Assembly (NCBI RefSeq): GCF_000817735.3
Contig: NZ_JTJC03000002.1
Span: 504,242 to 568,241 of the forward strand
DNA length: 64,000 nt
Reading direction: 5' to 3'
From: Scytonema millei VB511283
GTDB taxonomy: Bacteria; Cyanobacteriota; Cyanobacteriia; Cyanobacteriales; Chroococcidiopsidaceae
The notes under the pieces were generated by a model. The model worked only from the letters and a program-made list of their open reading frames with translations, ran no database searches and was not told the origin of the DNA. A program made the translations under genes and the position numbers. Positions 8,594 through 17,328 of the stretch are shown here, one piece after another; the stretch's first letter is position 1; each line of letters opens with the position of its first letter.

Positions 8594-9697
8594 ATGAAAA
8601 AAATCTGCATTATCTTAGGCACTCGCCCAGAAGCAATTAAGCTAGCACCAGTGATTCAGGTGTTTCAGCGCGCGCCTCAGTTTGATACCCAAGTTGTTTT
8701 AACCGGACAGCATCGCGAGATGGTTGCCCAAGTCATGCAACTATTCAACCTAAAGGCAGATGCAGATTTGGAAATTATGCAAATGCAACAATCTCTAAGC
8801 GATATTACTTGTCGCAGTCTGCGAGGATTGGAAACCTTGTTTGAACAGCAGCAGCCGGATTTAGTTTTAGTTCAAGGGGACACGACTACGGCTTTTGCAG
8901 CTACTTTGGCAGCATTTTATCAAAAAATTCCGGTAGGACATGTAGAGGCGGGACTGAGAACGGACAATATATTCGATCCTTACCCAGAAGAAGCTAATCG
9001 CAGGTTGATTTCTCAGTTGGCGCAGTTGCACTTTGCCCCCACGCCGCAGGCAGTTGAGAATTTGCAACGATCGGGCGTTTTAGGAGAAATTCATCAAACG
9101 GGTAACACGGTCATTGATGCATTGCTATCGGTAGCAGAACAGCAACCAGCTTGTCAGATCGATGGTTTAGAGTGGGACAAATATAGAGTTTTATTAACTA
9201 CAGTGCATCGGCGAGAAAACTGGGGCGAACCGCTTCAGGGAATTGCCCAAAGTTTTTTGCAAATACTAGAAAAGTTTGAGGATACAGCTTTATTGTTGCC
9301 ATTGCACCGCAATCCCATCGTGCGCGAACCGCTACAACAGATTTTGGGCAAGCATCCCAGAGTCTTCTTGACAGATCCGCTAGATTATGGAGAATTAGTA
9401 GGGGCGATCCAGCGATCGCACTTGCTTTTAACTGATTCTGGTGGTTTGCAGGAAGAAGCACCGAGTTTGGGTAAACCAGTTTTGGTCTTGCGCAAAACGA
9501 CAGAAAGACCCGAAGCAGTGACGGCTGGAACGGCAAGATTGGTTGGAACCCAAACAGAAGAAATTGTGATGGCGGCGGCTGAGTTGTTGAGCAACCCGTC
9601 TGCTTATGAAAAAATGGCAACAGCAATTAATCCTTTTGGAGACGGACATGCAGCGGAACGAATCTTGCAGGCTGTGACCAATTACATATGCTCATAA
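8594..9697 (+). CDS. wecB: UDP-N-acetylglucosamine 2-epimerase (non-hydrolysing)
   Basis: A 367-residue protein of the usual WecB/MnaA length. It interconverts UDP-GlcNAc and UDP-ManNAc for envelope polysaccharides. Family motifs are in order: LGTRPEAIKLAPV at the N-terminus, LTGQHREM, QGDTTTAFAATLAAF, GHVEAGLRT, PEEANRRLI, TVHRRENWG, PLHRNP and TDSGGLQEEAPSLGKPVLVLR. All expected catalytic and UDP-binding segments are intact. The SAM adenosyltransferase gene follows 3 bases later, suggesting cotranscription, although no metabolic link is obvious. Confidence 0.95.
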   Translation: MKKICIILGTRPEAIKLAPVIQVFQRAPQFDTQVVLTGQHREMVAQVMQLFNLKADADLEIMQMQQSLSDITCRSLRGLETLFEQQQPDLVLVQGDTTTAFAATLAAFYQKIPVGHVEAGLRTDNIFDPYPEEANRRLISQLAQLHFAPTPQAVENLQRSGVLGEIHQTGNTVIDALLSVAEQQPACQIDGLEWDKYRVLLTTVHRRENWGEPLQGIAQSFLQILEKFEDTALLLPLHRNPIVREPLQQILGKHPRVFLTDPLDYGELVGAIQRSHLLLTDSGGLQEEAPSLGKPVLVLRKTTERPEAVTAGTARLVGTQTEEIVMAAAELLSNPSAYEKMATAINPFGDGHAAERILQAVTNYICS

Positions 9698-9700
9698 CTT

Positions 9701-10489
9701 ATGCAAATTAACCTCATTGCAGATTATGGAAATGGCGACCCAGCTTTTGCTGAAGTTACCCAACGGCTATTGATGTCGTTACCAACAGCGCAAATTCACT
9801 GGGTTTCCGTACCACCATTCAGCACGCTAGCGACTGGTTTTTGGGTGGCTCAACTCGGACTGAATCCTGGTGCAGCAGAAAGGCTGATCTATCATAATTG
9901 CGCGCCGCGTCAGGATGATGCACAACCCAGAAAAGATAATGAAGGTGAGGGACTGACATACGTACTGTTACCTAACAATATCAAAGTTGTGGGAGTCAAT
10001 GCAGGTTATACTCTGTCTTTCATCAAATCTGCTGCACAAGCGATCAAAATTGTCAAGGTATCTCGCGGTGGTTCTCAGTTTCGATCGCGAGACGTATTTC
10101 CTCAAGCAGCGGCAGCGATCGCCTCTGACGACTTGAGTTTATTAGGCGACGAGTTAGATCCGCAGCAGATTCCCGACCCACCAAGCGATCGCGTGGCGTG
10201 GATCGATGGCTACGGTAACATTAAAACTACCATTCCCGCCGATAGCGTCAACCTAGAGCCAGAAACTAAGGTAACGATTCGAGTAGGGGATACGGTCAGC
10301 GATGCCGTGTATTCGGATGGTAGCTTCCGCGTTCCAGAAGGGACGCTGGCTTTTGCGCCAGGGAGTTCTGGCTGGCAAGAGACGAATGGGAAGGAAATTC
10401 GTTGGATGGAATTATTTCTGCGTGGAGGCAATGCCTGGGAGAGATTCGGCAGACCTCGGATCGATCGCGTTGTTAGTTATAGCAGGTAA
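9701..10489 (+). CDS. SAM hydroxide adenosyltransferase / SAM hydrolase family (DUF62)
   Basis: A 262-residue member of the SAM-dependent chlorinase/fluorinase superfamily. Most bacterial members cleave S-adenosylmethionine with hydroxide to adenosine and methionine. Seen here: LIADYGNGDPAFAEVTQRLL at the N-terminus (canonical members have a DFG-type motif with the substrate-binding Asp), NNIKVVGVNAGYTLSF, and C-terminal WIDGYGNIKTTIP, the usual D-x-x-GN-x-x-T motif of the C-terminal domain. It directly follows wecB. Halogenase activity is unlikely in this context but cannot be excluded from sequence alone. Confidence 0.82.
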   Translation: MQINLIADYGNGDPAFAEVTQRLLMSLPTAQIHWVSVPPFSTLATGFWVAQLGLNPGAAERLIYHNCAPRQDDAQPRKDNEGEGLTYVLLPNNIKVVGVNAGYTLSFIKSAAQAIKIVKVSRGGSQFRSRDVFPQAAAAIASDDLSLLGDELDPQQIPDPPSDRVAWIDGYGNIKTTIPADSVNLEPETKVTIRVGDTVSDAVYSDGSFRVPEGTLAFAPGSSGWQETNGKEIRWMELFLRGGNAWERFGRPRIDRVVSYSR

Positions 10490-10524
10490 TGGGTAGTTGG
10501 TAGTTGGTAGTTGGTCATGTTGTT

Positions 10525-10585
10525 GTAGGGGCGGGTTTATCGACGATCTCTACCGCTAGATGAAGATCTTGACAAACCCGCCCTC
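10525..10585. repeat. Family-B element (copy B1)
   Basis: An inverted-repeat element with outer arms GTAGGGGCGGGTTT and AAACCCGCCCTC around an AT-richer centre of about 35 bp. It lies between the convergent SAM hydrolase and glgA genes. Confidence 0.8.
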
Positions 10586-10613
10586 AATGGATTTGTGATT
10601 GATGAAAAACCTC

Positions 10614-12092
10614 TTATTTGTGCCGAATGCGATCGTAAATTTCTAGATATTCCGTGCCTGGATGGTTCCAAGAGTAATCGTATGCCATGCCTTGTAGGGC
10701 AAGCTGGCGAAACTCTTGAGGATAGTTGTACCACAAGCCGATCGCCCGATCCATTGCCGATTCCAAAGCGCTGTAATCAGTTTGATAGAATACGTAACCA
10801 TTGCGTTCTTCTGGTGGTTTGTTGGGGTCGTAGTCGCGATCGAACACCGTATTGACCAGCCCGCCAACTCCGCGCACGATCGGTACAGTACCGTATTTCA
10901 TCCCAATTGTCTGCGTCAACCCGCAAGGTTCGTAATTACTAGGGACGAGAATCATATCAGCTCCAGCATAGATGAGATGAGATAATTCTTCGTTAAAACC
11001 GAGTTCTAAATGGCAGTCGGGGTTATCGTTTAAAAAGTTTTTCTCATGGCGGAAATGAGCGTTGATTCCTGGTTCTGTTGCCGAACCTAGTAAGACGAAC
11101 TGCGCTTCTCTCTGGAGAGCATAATAGATCGCGTGATGGACGAGGTGAACCCCTTTTTGATTATCTAATCGACCAATATAGGCAATAACAGGTTTTTGCG
11201 GTTCATCGCGTAGTAAAAGCCGTTCCCGTAAAGCTTTTTTGTTATAGACTTTTTGCTCAAAGTCGTCCGGAGTGTAATTGAAAGGTATGTATCGATCTAC
11301 TTCTGGATTCCAGAAATCGTAATCGATCCCGTTGAGAATGCCGCTGAATTTATCTTGATGCAGGTCTAAAGTATGACCTAAACCACTGCCAACTTCTGTA
11401 TAGTGAGCTTCCCAAGCATGGTTGGGCGAGACAGTCGTGACGGCGTTAGAGTAAACAATCCCCCCTTTCATCAGGTTAATGGCAAAGGGATTGAAGTTAT
11501 CTTTTAGCTTGTCATATTGGAAGTAATACTCTGCCCGATTGAGTTCTGTTGCTTGTAATACTTCGGTTCCAGCAATCCCCTGGTGTTTGAAGTTGTGGAT
11601 TGTATAACAAACTCGTTGATTGCCCATACCGTGATACTTGTAGATTTCATACAGCATCACGGGTATTAGCCCTGTTTGCCAGTCGTGACAGTGAATCACA
11701 TCGGGGCGCTTATTGCTCTGGAGCAGAAATTCTAAAGCGGCTTTGCTGAAAAAAGCAAATCGCATATTGTCATCATCGCAACCGTAATAGCAACCGCGAT
11801 TGAAGAAATTATCTTGAGAATGAGGTTCGATAAAGAAACAGACTCTTCCGTGTACCCAGCCGCAATAGACAGAACAGTGAATTCTGCCGCCATACCAAGG
11901 AACCCACAAGTCGCGGTAGGCATCGTGCAGTCCCCATATGTGGTCGTAGCGCATACAATCATATTTGGGCAGGATCAGCTCGACACAGTTTCCCCGAATC
12001 TCTAATTCCCGACTCAGCCCGTAGACGACATCGCCTAAGCCGCCTGCTTTGATAACAGGAGCGCATTCAGAGGCAATTTGCACGACGTACAT
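10614..12092 (-). CDS. glgA: Glycogen synthase (ADP-glucose, GT5)
   Basis: A 492-residue GT5 glycogen/starch synthase. It transfers glucose from ADP-glucose to alpha-1,4-glucan in the cytoplasm. The N-terminal KAGGLGDVV (K15-V23) corresponds to the KTGGL ADP-glucose motif, with Ala in place of Thr as in one of the two cyanobacterial GlgA types. IHCHDWQTGLIP, YTIHNFKHQG, ITTVSPNHA and the C-terminal PSNYEPCGLTQTIGMKYGTVPIVRGVGGL are all present. A good Shine-Dalgarno (GAGGAG) lies 9 bases before the ATG. The gene is monocistronic with a long upstream spacer. Confidence 0.93.
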   Translation of the reverse strand: MYVVQIASECAPVIKAGGLGDVVYGLSRELEIRGNCVELILPKYDCMRYDHIWGLHDAYRDLWVPWYGGRIHCSVYCGWVHGRVCFFIEPHSQDNFFNRGCYYGCDDDNMRFAFFSKAALEFLLQSNKRPDVIHCHDWQTGLIPVMLYEIYKYHGMGNQRVCYTIHNFKHQGIAGTEVLQATELNRAEYYFQYDKLKDNFNPFAINLMKGGIVYSNAVTTVSPNHAWEAHYTEVGSGLGHTLDLHQDKFSGILNGIDYDFWNPEVDRYIPFNYTPDDFEQKVYNKKALRERLLLRDEPQKPVIAYIGRLDNQKGVHLVHHAIYYALQREAQFVLLGSATEPGINAHFRHEKNFLNDNPDCHLELGFNEELSHLIYAGADMILVPSNYEPCGLTQTIGMKYGTVPIVRGVGGLVNTVFDRDYDPNKPPEERNGYVFYQTDYSALESAMDRAIGLWYNYPQEFRQLALQGMAYDYSWNHPGTEYLEIYDRIRHK

Positions 12093-12663
12093 GTTTAACT
12101 TTCTCCTCGCTTAATGGCTTAATAAAAGTTCATTTTTATATTTCATCCATTATATGAAAAATGTACTCATTGACAATAGCTTGCGTAAGTGATAGGTACT
12201 GATGTTTTAGTAGTGGTGAATGTTACAGGATTTGGGAGAGTTGACAGTAAATGCTCCGCTACACTGCGTGAAGACGGCTGACAGTTAACGGCTAACAATT
12301 GACGGTCAATCCCACATTCCATACATGATGGCTTGCATTGAACGAGCAATTAATAAAAATGTACTTTGTCGTCATATATTTATGTCGTTAGATAGAAGAC
12401 AGCTTTCTACTATTTTATAGAGTGAAATTTTGTGAAAATGTTTGAATCGAATTAACAATTACTGATTTACTAATAGTCAGGAAAATATAGAATAAGCTAG
12501 GCTGAAACTGAGCCACAATTAGTATTCTTGCACGCTCGAATGCGATCGCCTGCCTCCATTTATTGATATTAAAAGTTAAACGAGAGAAAAAATGTGGCAG
12601 ATGTGACGCAAAATTGGTAAAAAAATCTCCAAAGTGTTGGTAAGGAAGTATGGGAATTAAGTT
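12093..12663. other. 570-bp divergent intergenic region
   Basis: Spacer between glgA and the 129-residue gene. It contains an inverted family-D repeat (about 12242-12292) joined to AACTGTC-type heptamer remnants. The right 300 bp are AT-rich with no ORF or RNA that I can support. Confidence 0.45.
12242..12292 (-). repeat. Family-D dispersed repeat (copy D1)
   Basis: Contains CGCTACACTGCGTGAAGACG, the reverse complement of the core found at 38917-38953 and 62489-62528, flanked as in those copies by GACAGT/TGACAG heptamer sequence. Confidence 0.7.
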
Positions 12664-13053
12664 ATGAAGCTGATTTACAACAAAGAAAAACCAACCGCAA
12701 TTGAAAAAGCTGAAATTGAAAATACCTTAATTGAGATGTGCGATCCTCAGACGAGGGCTTTGTTACGTCTGGCTGTAGATTTTAACGTTTGGTCTTGCGA
12801 ACAATCTAACCGCCCCAAGCTGATGGTACATTGCAAAAGCCGCGAGGTGACGGCAGCGATCGGTTCCAGGCAAGAGATCCTCAAAAATCTACTTCAGCGC
12901 ATCCTCGGTTGTGAGGTGACAATGGAAATCTACTACAACATTCCTGAAGGACTCGTGTACTTCGACACCGAAGGCGCAGTTGCACCCGCGAAATGGTATC
13001 TTTGCAATCGCAAAGATTGCGGTTCGATGAAAATTCCTTTACCCGATTGTTGA
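12664..13053 (+). CDS. Conserved-looking hypothetical protein, 129 aa
   Basis: A soluble 129-residue protein without signal peptide or membrane helix. It has an acidic helical N-terminus (AIEKAEIENTLIEMCDPQTRALLRL), a mixed alpha/beta middle and a C-terminus with three Cys (KWYLCNRKDCGSMKIPLPDC). GGAAG lies about 12 bases upstream of the ATG. I do not recognise a family. Codon use and one HIP1-like site agree with the neighbours, so it is probably a resident gene. It is followed by a heptamer array. Confidence 0.6.
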   Translation: MKLIYNKEKPTAIEKAEIENTLIEMCDPQTRALLRLAVDFNVWSCEQSNRPKLMVHCKSREVTAAIGSRQEILKNLLQRILGCEVTMEIYYNIPEGLVYFDTEGAVAPAKWYLCNRKDCGSMKIPLPDC

Positions 13054-13054
13054 C

Positions 13055-13136
13055 GGCTGACGGTCACTGGTCACTGGTCACTGGTCACTGATAACTGGTC
13101 GCTGATAACTGGTCACTGATAACTGGTCGCTGATAA
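13055..13136. repeat. Heptamer tandem array (GGTCACT/GATAACT)
   Basis: About eleven heptamer units alternating among GGTCACT, GGTCGCT and GATAACT, placed just upstream of the M48 peptidase gene. Confidence 0.85.
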
Positions 13137-13174
13137 GATCGCATCCATATACTACAAACTGGTTCGCAATACTC

Positions 13175-14050
13175 ATGTCTTCCTTCAAGACGCAGTTAGT
13201 TGGGCTAAAAGCAGATTCTTTTCGTCATCCTTTAGACTTAGAAGCTACTAAAGCACTGAAACAAATTCCTGGTGTCGATTTGCTGGTGCGAAATTTATTG
13301 GGACAATTGGCAGAACAATTTTTCTATATCGAAAATATTGCCTCAAGTATTTTGGTGAGCGATCGCCAATTACCTCAATATCATCAACTGTTAATAGAAG
13401 CGTGTCAGGTTTTGGATCTGGAACCGCCGCAACTATATGTCAGACAGCATCCAGTCCCCAATGCTTACACGTTTGCCATGCGGGGCAAACAGCCATTTAT
13501 TGTCATGCACACTTCGCTGATCGATCTGCTGACACCAGAGGAAGTGCAAGCGGTAATTGCTCACGAACTGGGTCATCTCAAGTGCGACCACGGTGTCTAT
13601 TTAACACTAGTGAATTTAATCGTCCTCGCAGCCGGACAACTACCGAATGTGGGTCAGTTACTCGTCCAAACCCTACAGGCGCAACTATTAGAATGGGTAC
13701 GCTGTGCTGAGTTTACCTGCGATCGCGCTGCCTTGCTAGCGACTCAAGACCCCAAAGTCGTGATGTCTATATTGATGAAACTCGCTGGCGGTTCTCCCGT
13801 TCTGGCTTCCCAGCTCAATCTCGATGCTTTTATCGAGCAAGCGCGTGCCTACGACAATATTAGCAATACCGAAATTGGCGAAATGCTCAAATCAGCGCAC
13901 TCCTCTCAACTCACCCATCCCGTGCCAGTCTTACGCGCCAGAGAGATCGATCGCTGGGCATCTAGTCGCGAATATCAAAACTTGTTAGAAAATACAAAAA
14001 TAGATTACAATGGTAAAGCTGAAAAAAAGGGCGGGTGGCGAAACTGGTAG
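13175..14050 (+). CDS. M48 family zinc metallopeptidase, 3' end overlapping tRNA-Leu
   Basis: A 291-residue M48-type (HtpX/Ste24-like) peptidase. The zinc motif HELGH is at residues 130-134 (AVIAHELGHLKCDHG), with the distal Glu in EFTCDRAAL. Residues 100-115 (YTFAMRGKQPFIVMHTSLID) and the weakly hydrophobic segment after HELGH match cyanobacterial M48 proteins lacking strong membrane helices. The last eight codons and the stop (14029-14050) lie inside tRNA-Leu(CAA). RNase P cleavage at the tRNA 5' end would remove the stop from a shared transcript. The C-terminal GGWRNW therefore cannot be under ordinary protein selection. Confidence 0.9.
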   Translation: MSSFKTQLVGLKADSFRHPLDLEATKALKQIPGVDLLVRNLLGQLAEQFFYIENIASSILVSDRQLPQYHQLLIEACQVLDLEPPQLYVRQHPVPNAYTFAMRGKQPFIVMHTSLIDLLTPEEVQAVIAHELGHLKCDHGVYLTLVNLIVLAAGQLPNVGQLLVQTLQAQLLEWVRCAEFTCDRAALLATQDPKVVMSILMKLAGGSPVLASQLNLDAFIEQARAYDNISNTEIGEMLKSAHSSQLTHPVPVLRAREIDRWASSREYQNLLENTKIDYNGKAEKKGGWRNW

Positions 14051-14112
14051 ACGCACTTGACTCAAAATCAAGCGGGCTTAAACCCATAGGAGTTCGATTC
14101 TCCTCCTGCCCA
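14029..14112 (+). tRNA. tRNA-Leu(CAA)
   Basis: An 84-nt class II tRNA. The acceptor arms GGGCGGG and CCTGCCC pair with one G-T, followed by discriminator A. The D-loop contains GGTAG. The anticodon stem-loop CTTGA CTCAAAA TCAAG gives anticodon CAA. There is a long variable arm and a T-arm with GTTCGATTC. CCA is not encoded. The 5' 22 nt overlap the M48 gene on the same strand. Confidence 0.95.
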
Positions 14113-14149
14113 TCAGCACAATACCAGGAAAGCTGCAAAGGAGCAGAGT

Positions 14150-14362
14150 ATGCGACTCAAACGATGGGAGTCGCCCCGTCGCGAAGGTAGAAACGACAAA
14201 GGTAGAGGCGGTGCGGCAAGAGCCAGACAATTGAAGAAACAGGCGCAGATGATGCGTCAAAAGCTAAAAGAAGGCGATAAAGCCGGAAATAATCAAAATA
14301 ACCGCAAGAAAGAGGGGAAGGACAAGAAAAATCCTTCTCCTCTTTTTTTATTAAAAATGTAG
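14150..14362 (+). CDS. Small basic protein, 70 aa, unknown
   Basis: A 70-residue, highly basic, disordered-looking protein (RREGRNDKGRGGAARARQLKKQAQMMRQKLKEGDKAG) preceded by GGAG 7 bases before the ATG. It starts 37 bases after tRNA-Leu and could share its transcript. The last 15 or so codons coincide with a strong rho-independent terminator, so the C-terminal KKEGKDKKNPSPLF is dictated by the hairpin. No family is recognised; its charge suggests nucleic-acid or ribosome contact, which is inference. Confidence 0.55.
   Translation: MRLKRWESPRREGRNDKGRGGAARARQLKKQAQMMRQKLKEGDKAGNNQNNRKKEGKDKKNPSPLFLLKM
14311..14349 (+). terminator. Rho-independent terminator inside a coding 3' end
   Basis: A 12-bp stem (AGAGGGGAAGGA with TCCTTCTCCTCT, one G-T pair), 9-base loop and six following T residues. 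It overlaps the last codons of the 70-residue ORF. Confidence 0.8.
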
Positions 14363-14388
14363 GGGCGCACAGTCGTGCGCCCCTACAT
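14357..14388. repeat. Family-A palindrome (copy A2)
   Basis: ATGTAGGGGCGCAC, loop AGTC, then the exact reverse complement. It lies between the terminator and the convergent GspE-type gene. Confidence 0.85.
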
Positions 14389-14413
14389 TCAAATGAAATA
14401 AATACCGCGATCG

Positions 14414-16123
14414 CTATTGCATTCTCCCCAATTCAGGAAGCTTGCGCCCGTTTAATTCGTATTCCGATTCAGCCACACTATCGCTGGCAAAATGGTTGTT
14501 ATATAAAGCACAACGAGGCAGGACGCGCAAGACTTCTTGCACGGTAGTCAACCCAGCCATTACCTTCTCTACCGCTGCCTTACGGAAAGACGCATAGTTA
14601 ATCTCTCGCAAGTAACGCTGTAACTGGGTCATCGTACCTTCGTAGATAATATCGCGGATGCGATCGTCTACGTCGATTAATTCGACAACTGCTTCTCGTC
14701 CCAAAAATCCCGAATTGAAACACATCGAGCAACCTCGACCTTTACGCCACGTATCAGTACGCATTTGCTCTCGTCCCAATCCCAGCACTTTCAAATCTGA
14801 TTCTGTAGGGTTATAAGGTTCGCTGCAATGAGGACAAACGCGACGTACCAAGCGCTGAGCCACAACTCCTAACAACGCATCGCTTAACAAACCAGGATCT
14901 ATACCTAAATCCTTCAGACGCGGAATTGCTCCGAGTGCATCATTCGTGTGGAGAGTGGTAAATACCAAGTGTCCGGTTAGCGCCGCTCTAACTGCGGTTT
15001 CTGCCGTTTCGCTATCGCGGACTTCACCCACCATGATAATGTCTGGATCTTGACGCAAAATTGCCCGCATCCCTGCGGCAAATGTCATTCCTGCTGCTTC
15101 GTGGACTTGAGTTTGAGTAATTCCTGGCAGTACGTACTCAACCGGATCTTCTACCGTGACGACGTTAACGTGTTCTTTAGCAACATTCTGCAAACTCGTA
15201 TACAGCGTACTAGTTTTACCGCTCCCCGTGGGACCCGTTAGAATAATCATGCCTTGAGGTTGTTCTAACCAAGCTTTGTAGGCGTTCATCGTTTCTGGAA
15301 CAAAGCCCAGGTTACCCAAGTGAGTAAAGGGATTTTCTCGGGGCAAGAGGCGGATAACTGCTTTTTCGCCATTGACGCAGGGCAAGGTACTGACGCGCAT
15401 ATCCATGTTGAGTTCTGCTTCATCGCCTGAAGCATACTTTTCCTCAATCCTGCCATCTTGAGGGCGACGGTGTTCGGCAATGTCCATGTTGCACATCACC
15501 TTCAATGCCATCACGACGCGGCGGCTCATGGTTATTGGTAAGGTGGTAATGTCACGTAGCACGCCATCAATTCGGTAACGCACTCTCAAGCCGTCTACCA
15601 TTGGCTCTAAGTGGATGTCGCTAGCTCGGTTGCGTAATGCTCCAGAGATAATCGTTTTGATCCGCTCGATTTGATCGCCAGCTTTGCTCAGATAAATTTC
15701 TGTCGTTTCGCTGATGTCTTCTTGCTCAAGTTGTCCCGTGATCGGGTTAACTATGGGCATAGAGCTAATCCGATTGGGATTGAGGCTTTGAGAGTGAAAC
15801 CAAGTGCGGTAGCTCTTATCAGCAATTGGGACGACTTCGATTTGGCTACCCGTGCGCTGTTGTAGTTGGGCTAGTGTTTCTTTCGAGAGGGGTACGGGCG
15901 AACCGAGATAGTAACATCCACGCCACAATAGCAAGGGAATCGCTGGGGGCAAAGAAGACTTATCGGGAAAGTGGCGCAAAAATCTGCTACTAACTTCCTT
16001 ATCTAGTAGTGTTTGGTTGACAATTCCTTCATTATCTACTAGAAGGGCGATCGCTTCTTCACAGCTCAGTTCGTTTCTTTTGAGCCGTTGCCAAGCGGAG
16101 GTAATGTTTGGGGAAGCTTGCAT
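14414..16123 (-). CDS. GspE/PilB-type secretion or pilus assembly ATPase
   Basis: A 569-residue GspE/PulE-PilB family ATPase. The N-terminal about 130 residues are shorter and more divergent than a full MshEN/PilB N-domain. The core has SDIHLEP, RRPQDGRI, Walker A GPTGSGKTST (about residue 296), Asp box VEDPVEY, Walker B IIMVGEVRDSETAE, His box TTLHTND, and a zinc-type tetracysteine (CPHC and CSMC). This hexameric motor drives pilus extension or secretion. The housekeeping cyanobacterial PilB is longer, so this may be a PilB paralogue. It is monocistronic, with a 420-bp upstream spacer. Confidence 0.88.
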   Translation of the reverse strand: MQASPNITSAWQRLKRNELSCEEAIALLVDNEGIVNQTLLDKEVSSRFLRHFPDKSSLPPAIPLLLWRGCYYLGSPVPLSKETLAQLQQRTGSQIEVVPIADKSYRTWFHSQSLNPNRISSMPIVNPITGQLEQEDISETTEIYLSKAGDQIERIKTIISGALRNRASDIHLEPMVDGLRVRYRIDGVLRDITTLPITMSRRVVMALKVMCNMDIAEHRRPQDGRIEEKYASGDEAELNMDMRVSTLPCVNGEKAVIRLLPRENPFTHLGNLGFVPETMNAYKAWLEQPQGMIILTGPTGSGKTSTLYTSLQNVAKEHVNVVTVEDPVEYVLPGITQTQVHEAAGMTFAAGMRAILRQDPDIIMVGEVRDSETAETAVRAALTGHLVFTTLHTNDALGAIPRLKDLGIDPGLLSDALLGVVAQRLVRRVCPHCSEPYNPTESDLKVLGLGREQMRTDTWRKGRGCSMCFNSGFLGREAVVELIDVDDRIRDIIYEGTMTQLQRYLREINYASFRKAAVEKVMAGLTTVQEVLRVLPRCALYNNHFASDSVAESEYELNGRKLPELGRMQ

Positions 16124-16543
16124 GATTCCTCTGTAAAAGATTTGTGTAGCAACATTGACAGATATTGCACGCCAAACACTTCAAGCAAAACTAGAGATTG
16201 CCCAATTTGCCGACGCTAGGGGATGTTCTCGAATTAATTTACTAACATAATTTAATGAACTTATAAAAATTCCTTCACAAACTTATCTTCACTTTCATTC
16301 AATCTTCAAGCGGACTTTTACTGTAACTTCATTTTATTTTTTATACCAACTGCTCGTTACTTCCGTAAATGTACAGTTATATTCTAGAAAAATCTCGTCC
16401 AAATATGAGTTTGATTATAACGTTTTTTGACTTGCTGAAGTCACATTTTTTACATCAATTTTAAGCATATACGTATGAGAAAATATTACCGCTAAATCCG
16501 ATCGCGTAATTTAGTTGTTGGTTGTTGGTTAACTGATAACTGG
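16124..16543. other. 420-bp intergenic region
   Basis: AT-rich spacer between the 5' end of the GspE-type gene and the 3' end of the NIF3-like gene, probably carrying the GspE-type promoter. A heptamer array (about 16512-16567) closes its right end. No ORF or RNA is supported. Confidence 0.4.
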
Positions 16544-16567
16544 TCACTGATAACTGATAACTGATAA
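16512..16567. repeat. Heptamer array encoding the NIF3-like C-terminus
   Basis: Tandem TTGGTTG and ACTGATA/ACTGGTC heptamers. The last codons and stop of the NIF3-like gene (SVISYQ, stop at 16544-16546) are read from it. Confidence 0.8.
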
Positions 16568-17242
16568 CCCAGACCAGCGATCGCGCAACAGTCCGGCAAG
16601 GGATTTTAAACCCCATTGCTCGCAACGGCGATGTCCGACTGCGATCGCGCTAATTCCTGTTTCCTTCAAAGCTTCAATAGCTGGCTGGCGCATTTGTCCG
16701 GTTACATACAGATGAGCGCCGCGTGTTGCAGCTTCCCTAACTAGTTCATCGTTCATTCCTCCTACAACTGCTATACGTGAAACTTCGATTGCTTTACCTA
16801 AATGTACTTCCTCTCGTCCGCCAAAAATTTCGGTAATGCAATGTAAATATTCCGCGATCTTTTGCTGGGGTATGTTGCCGATCGCCCCAATCGCTCGCCC
16901 TTGTTTTTCTCCCAGTACCTCCAAGTCTGACATAGATAATACATCCGCTAGACGGGAATTAAACCCCAATGTCATGCACTCGTCAAAAGCCAAGTGATAG
17001 GATAAGACCCCAATATCTGGCAATAATTCCGCTTGGAAATTCCAAGGACGATGGAGAAACAGAGCATCCAATTTTTGTTGCTCCACCCATTGGGGTAAAT
17101 TTTCCCACGGCTCCAAAGCTAGTCCTATTCTACTAATTGGGCGCGTTGATGGGATGTAAACACCACCCCTTTCAGAAGTAGAATAGCGCTCGATCGCGAA
17201 AAAGCGATCGAGAAATTGAGCTAAATCGTTTAAGTAAGGCAT
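16544..17242 (-). CDS. NIF3-like dinuclear metal-centre protein
   Basis: A 232-residue protein of the NIF3/YbgI family, widely conserved hexameric proteins with a dinuclear metal site and uncertain function. LFLHRPWNF, YHLAFDE (His/Asp ligand region) and the C-terminal AVGHRRCEQWG (paired His and Glu region) are visible. ERYSTSERGGVYIPSTRPI is a divergent version of the N-terminal segment. It is at the short end for the family. The C-terminal SVISYQ derives from an adjacent heptamer array. Confidence 0.8.
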   Translation of the reverse strand: MPYLNDLAQFLDRFFAIERYSTSERGGVYIPSTRPISRIGLALEPWENLPQWVEQQKLDALFLHRPWNFQAELLPDIGVLSYHLAFDECMTLGFNSRLADVLSMSDLEVLGEKQGRAIGAIGNIPQQKIAEYLHCITEIFGGREEVHLGKAIEVSRIAVVGGMNDELVREAATRGAHLYVTGQMRQPAIEALKETGISAIAVGHRRCEQWGLKSLAGLLRDRWSGLSVISYQ

Positions 17243-17250
17243 GGAGATCG

Positions 17251-17312
17251 GTTAACAGTTGACGGTTGACAGTTGACGGTTAACTGTTAACTGTCAACCG
17301 TCAACCAACAAC
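17251..17312. repeat. Heptamer inverted array (TTGACGG / AACTGTC)
   Basis: GTTGACGG-type heptamers run into AACTGTC-type heptamers, forming an imperfect inverted repeat between the NIF3-like and ferritin-like genes. Confidence 0.75.
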
Positions 17313-17328
17313 CCTTTACCACCCTCCC

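Noticed and set aside
9198-9649. Long bottom-strand ORFs within wecB
   Set aside because: They are antisense shadows of a well-conserved gene.
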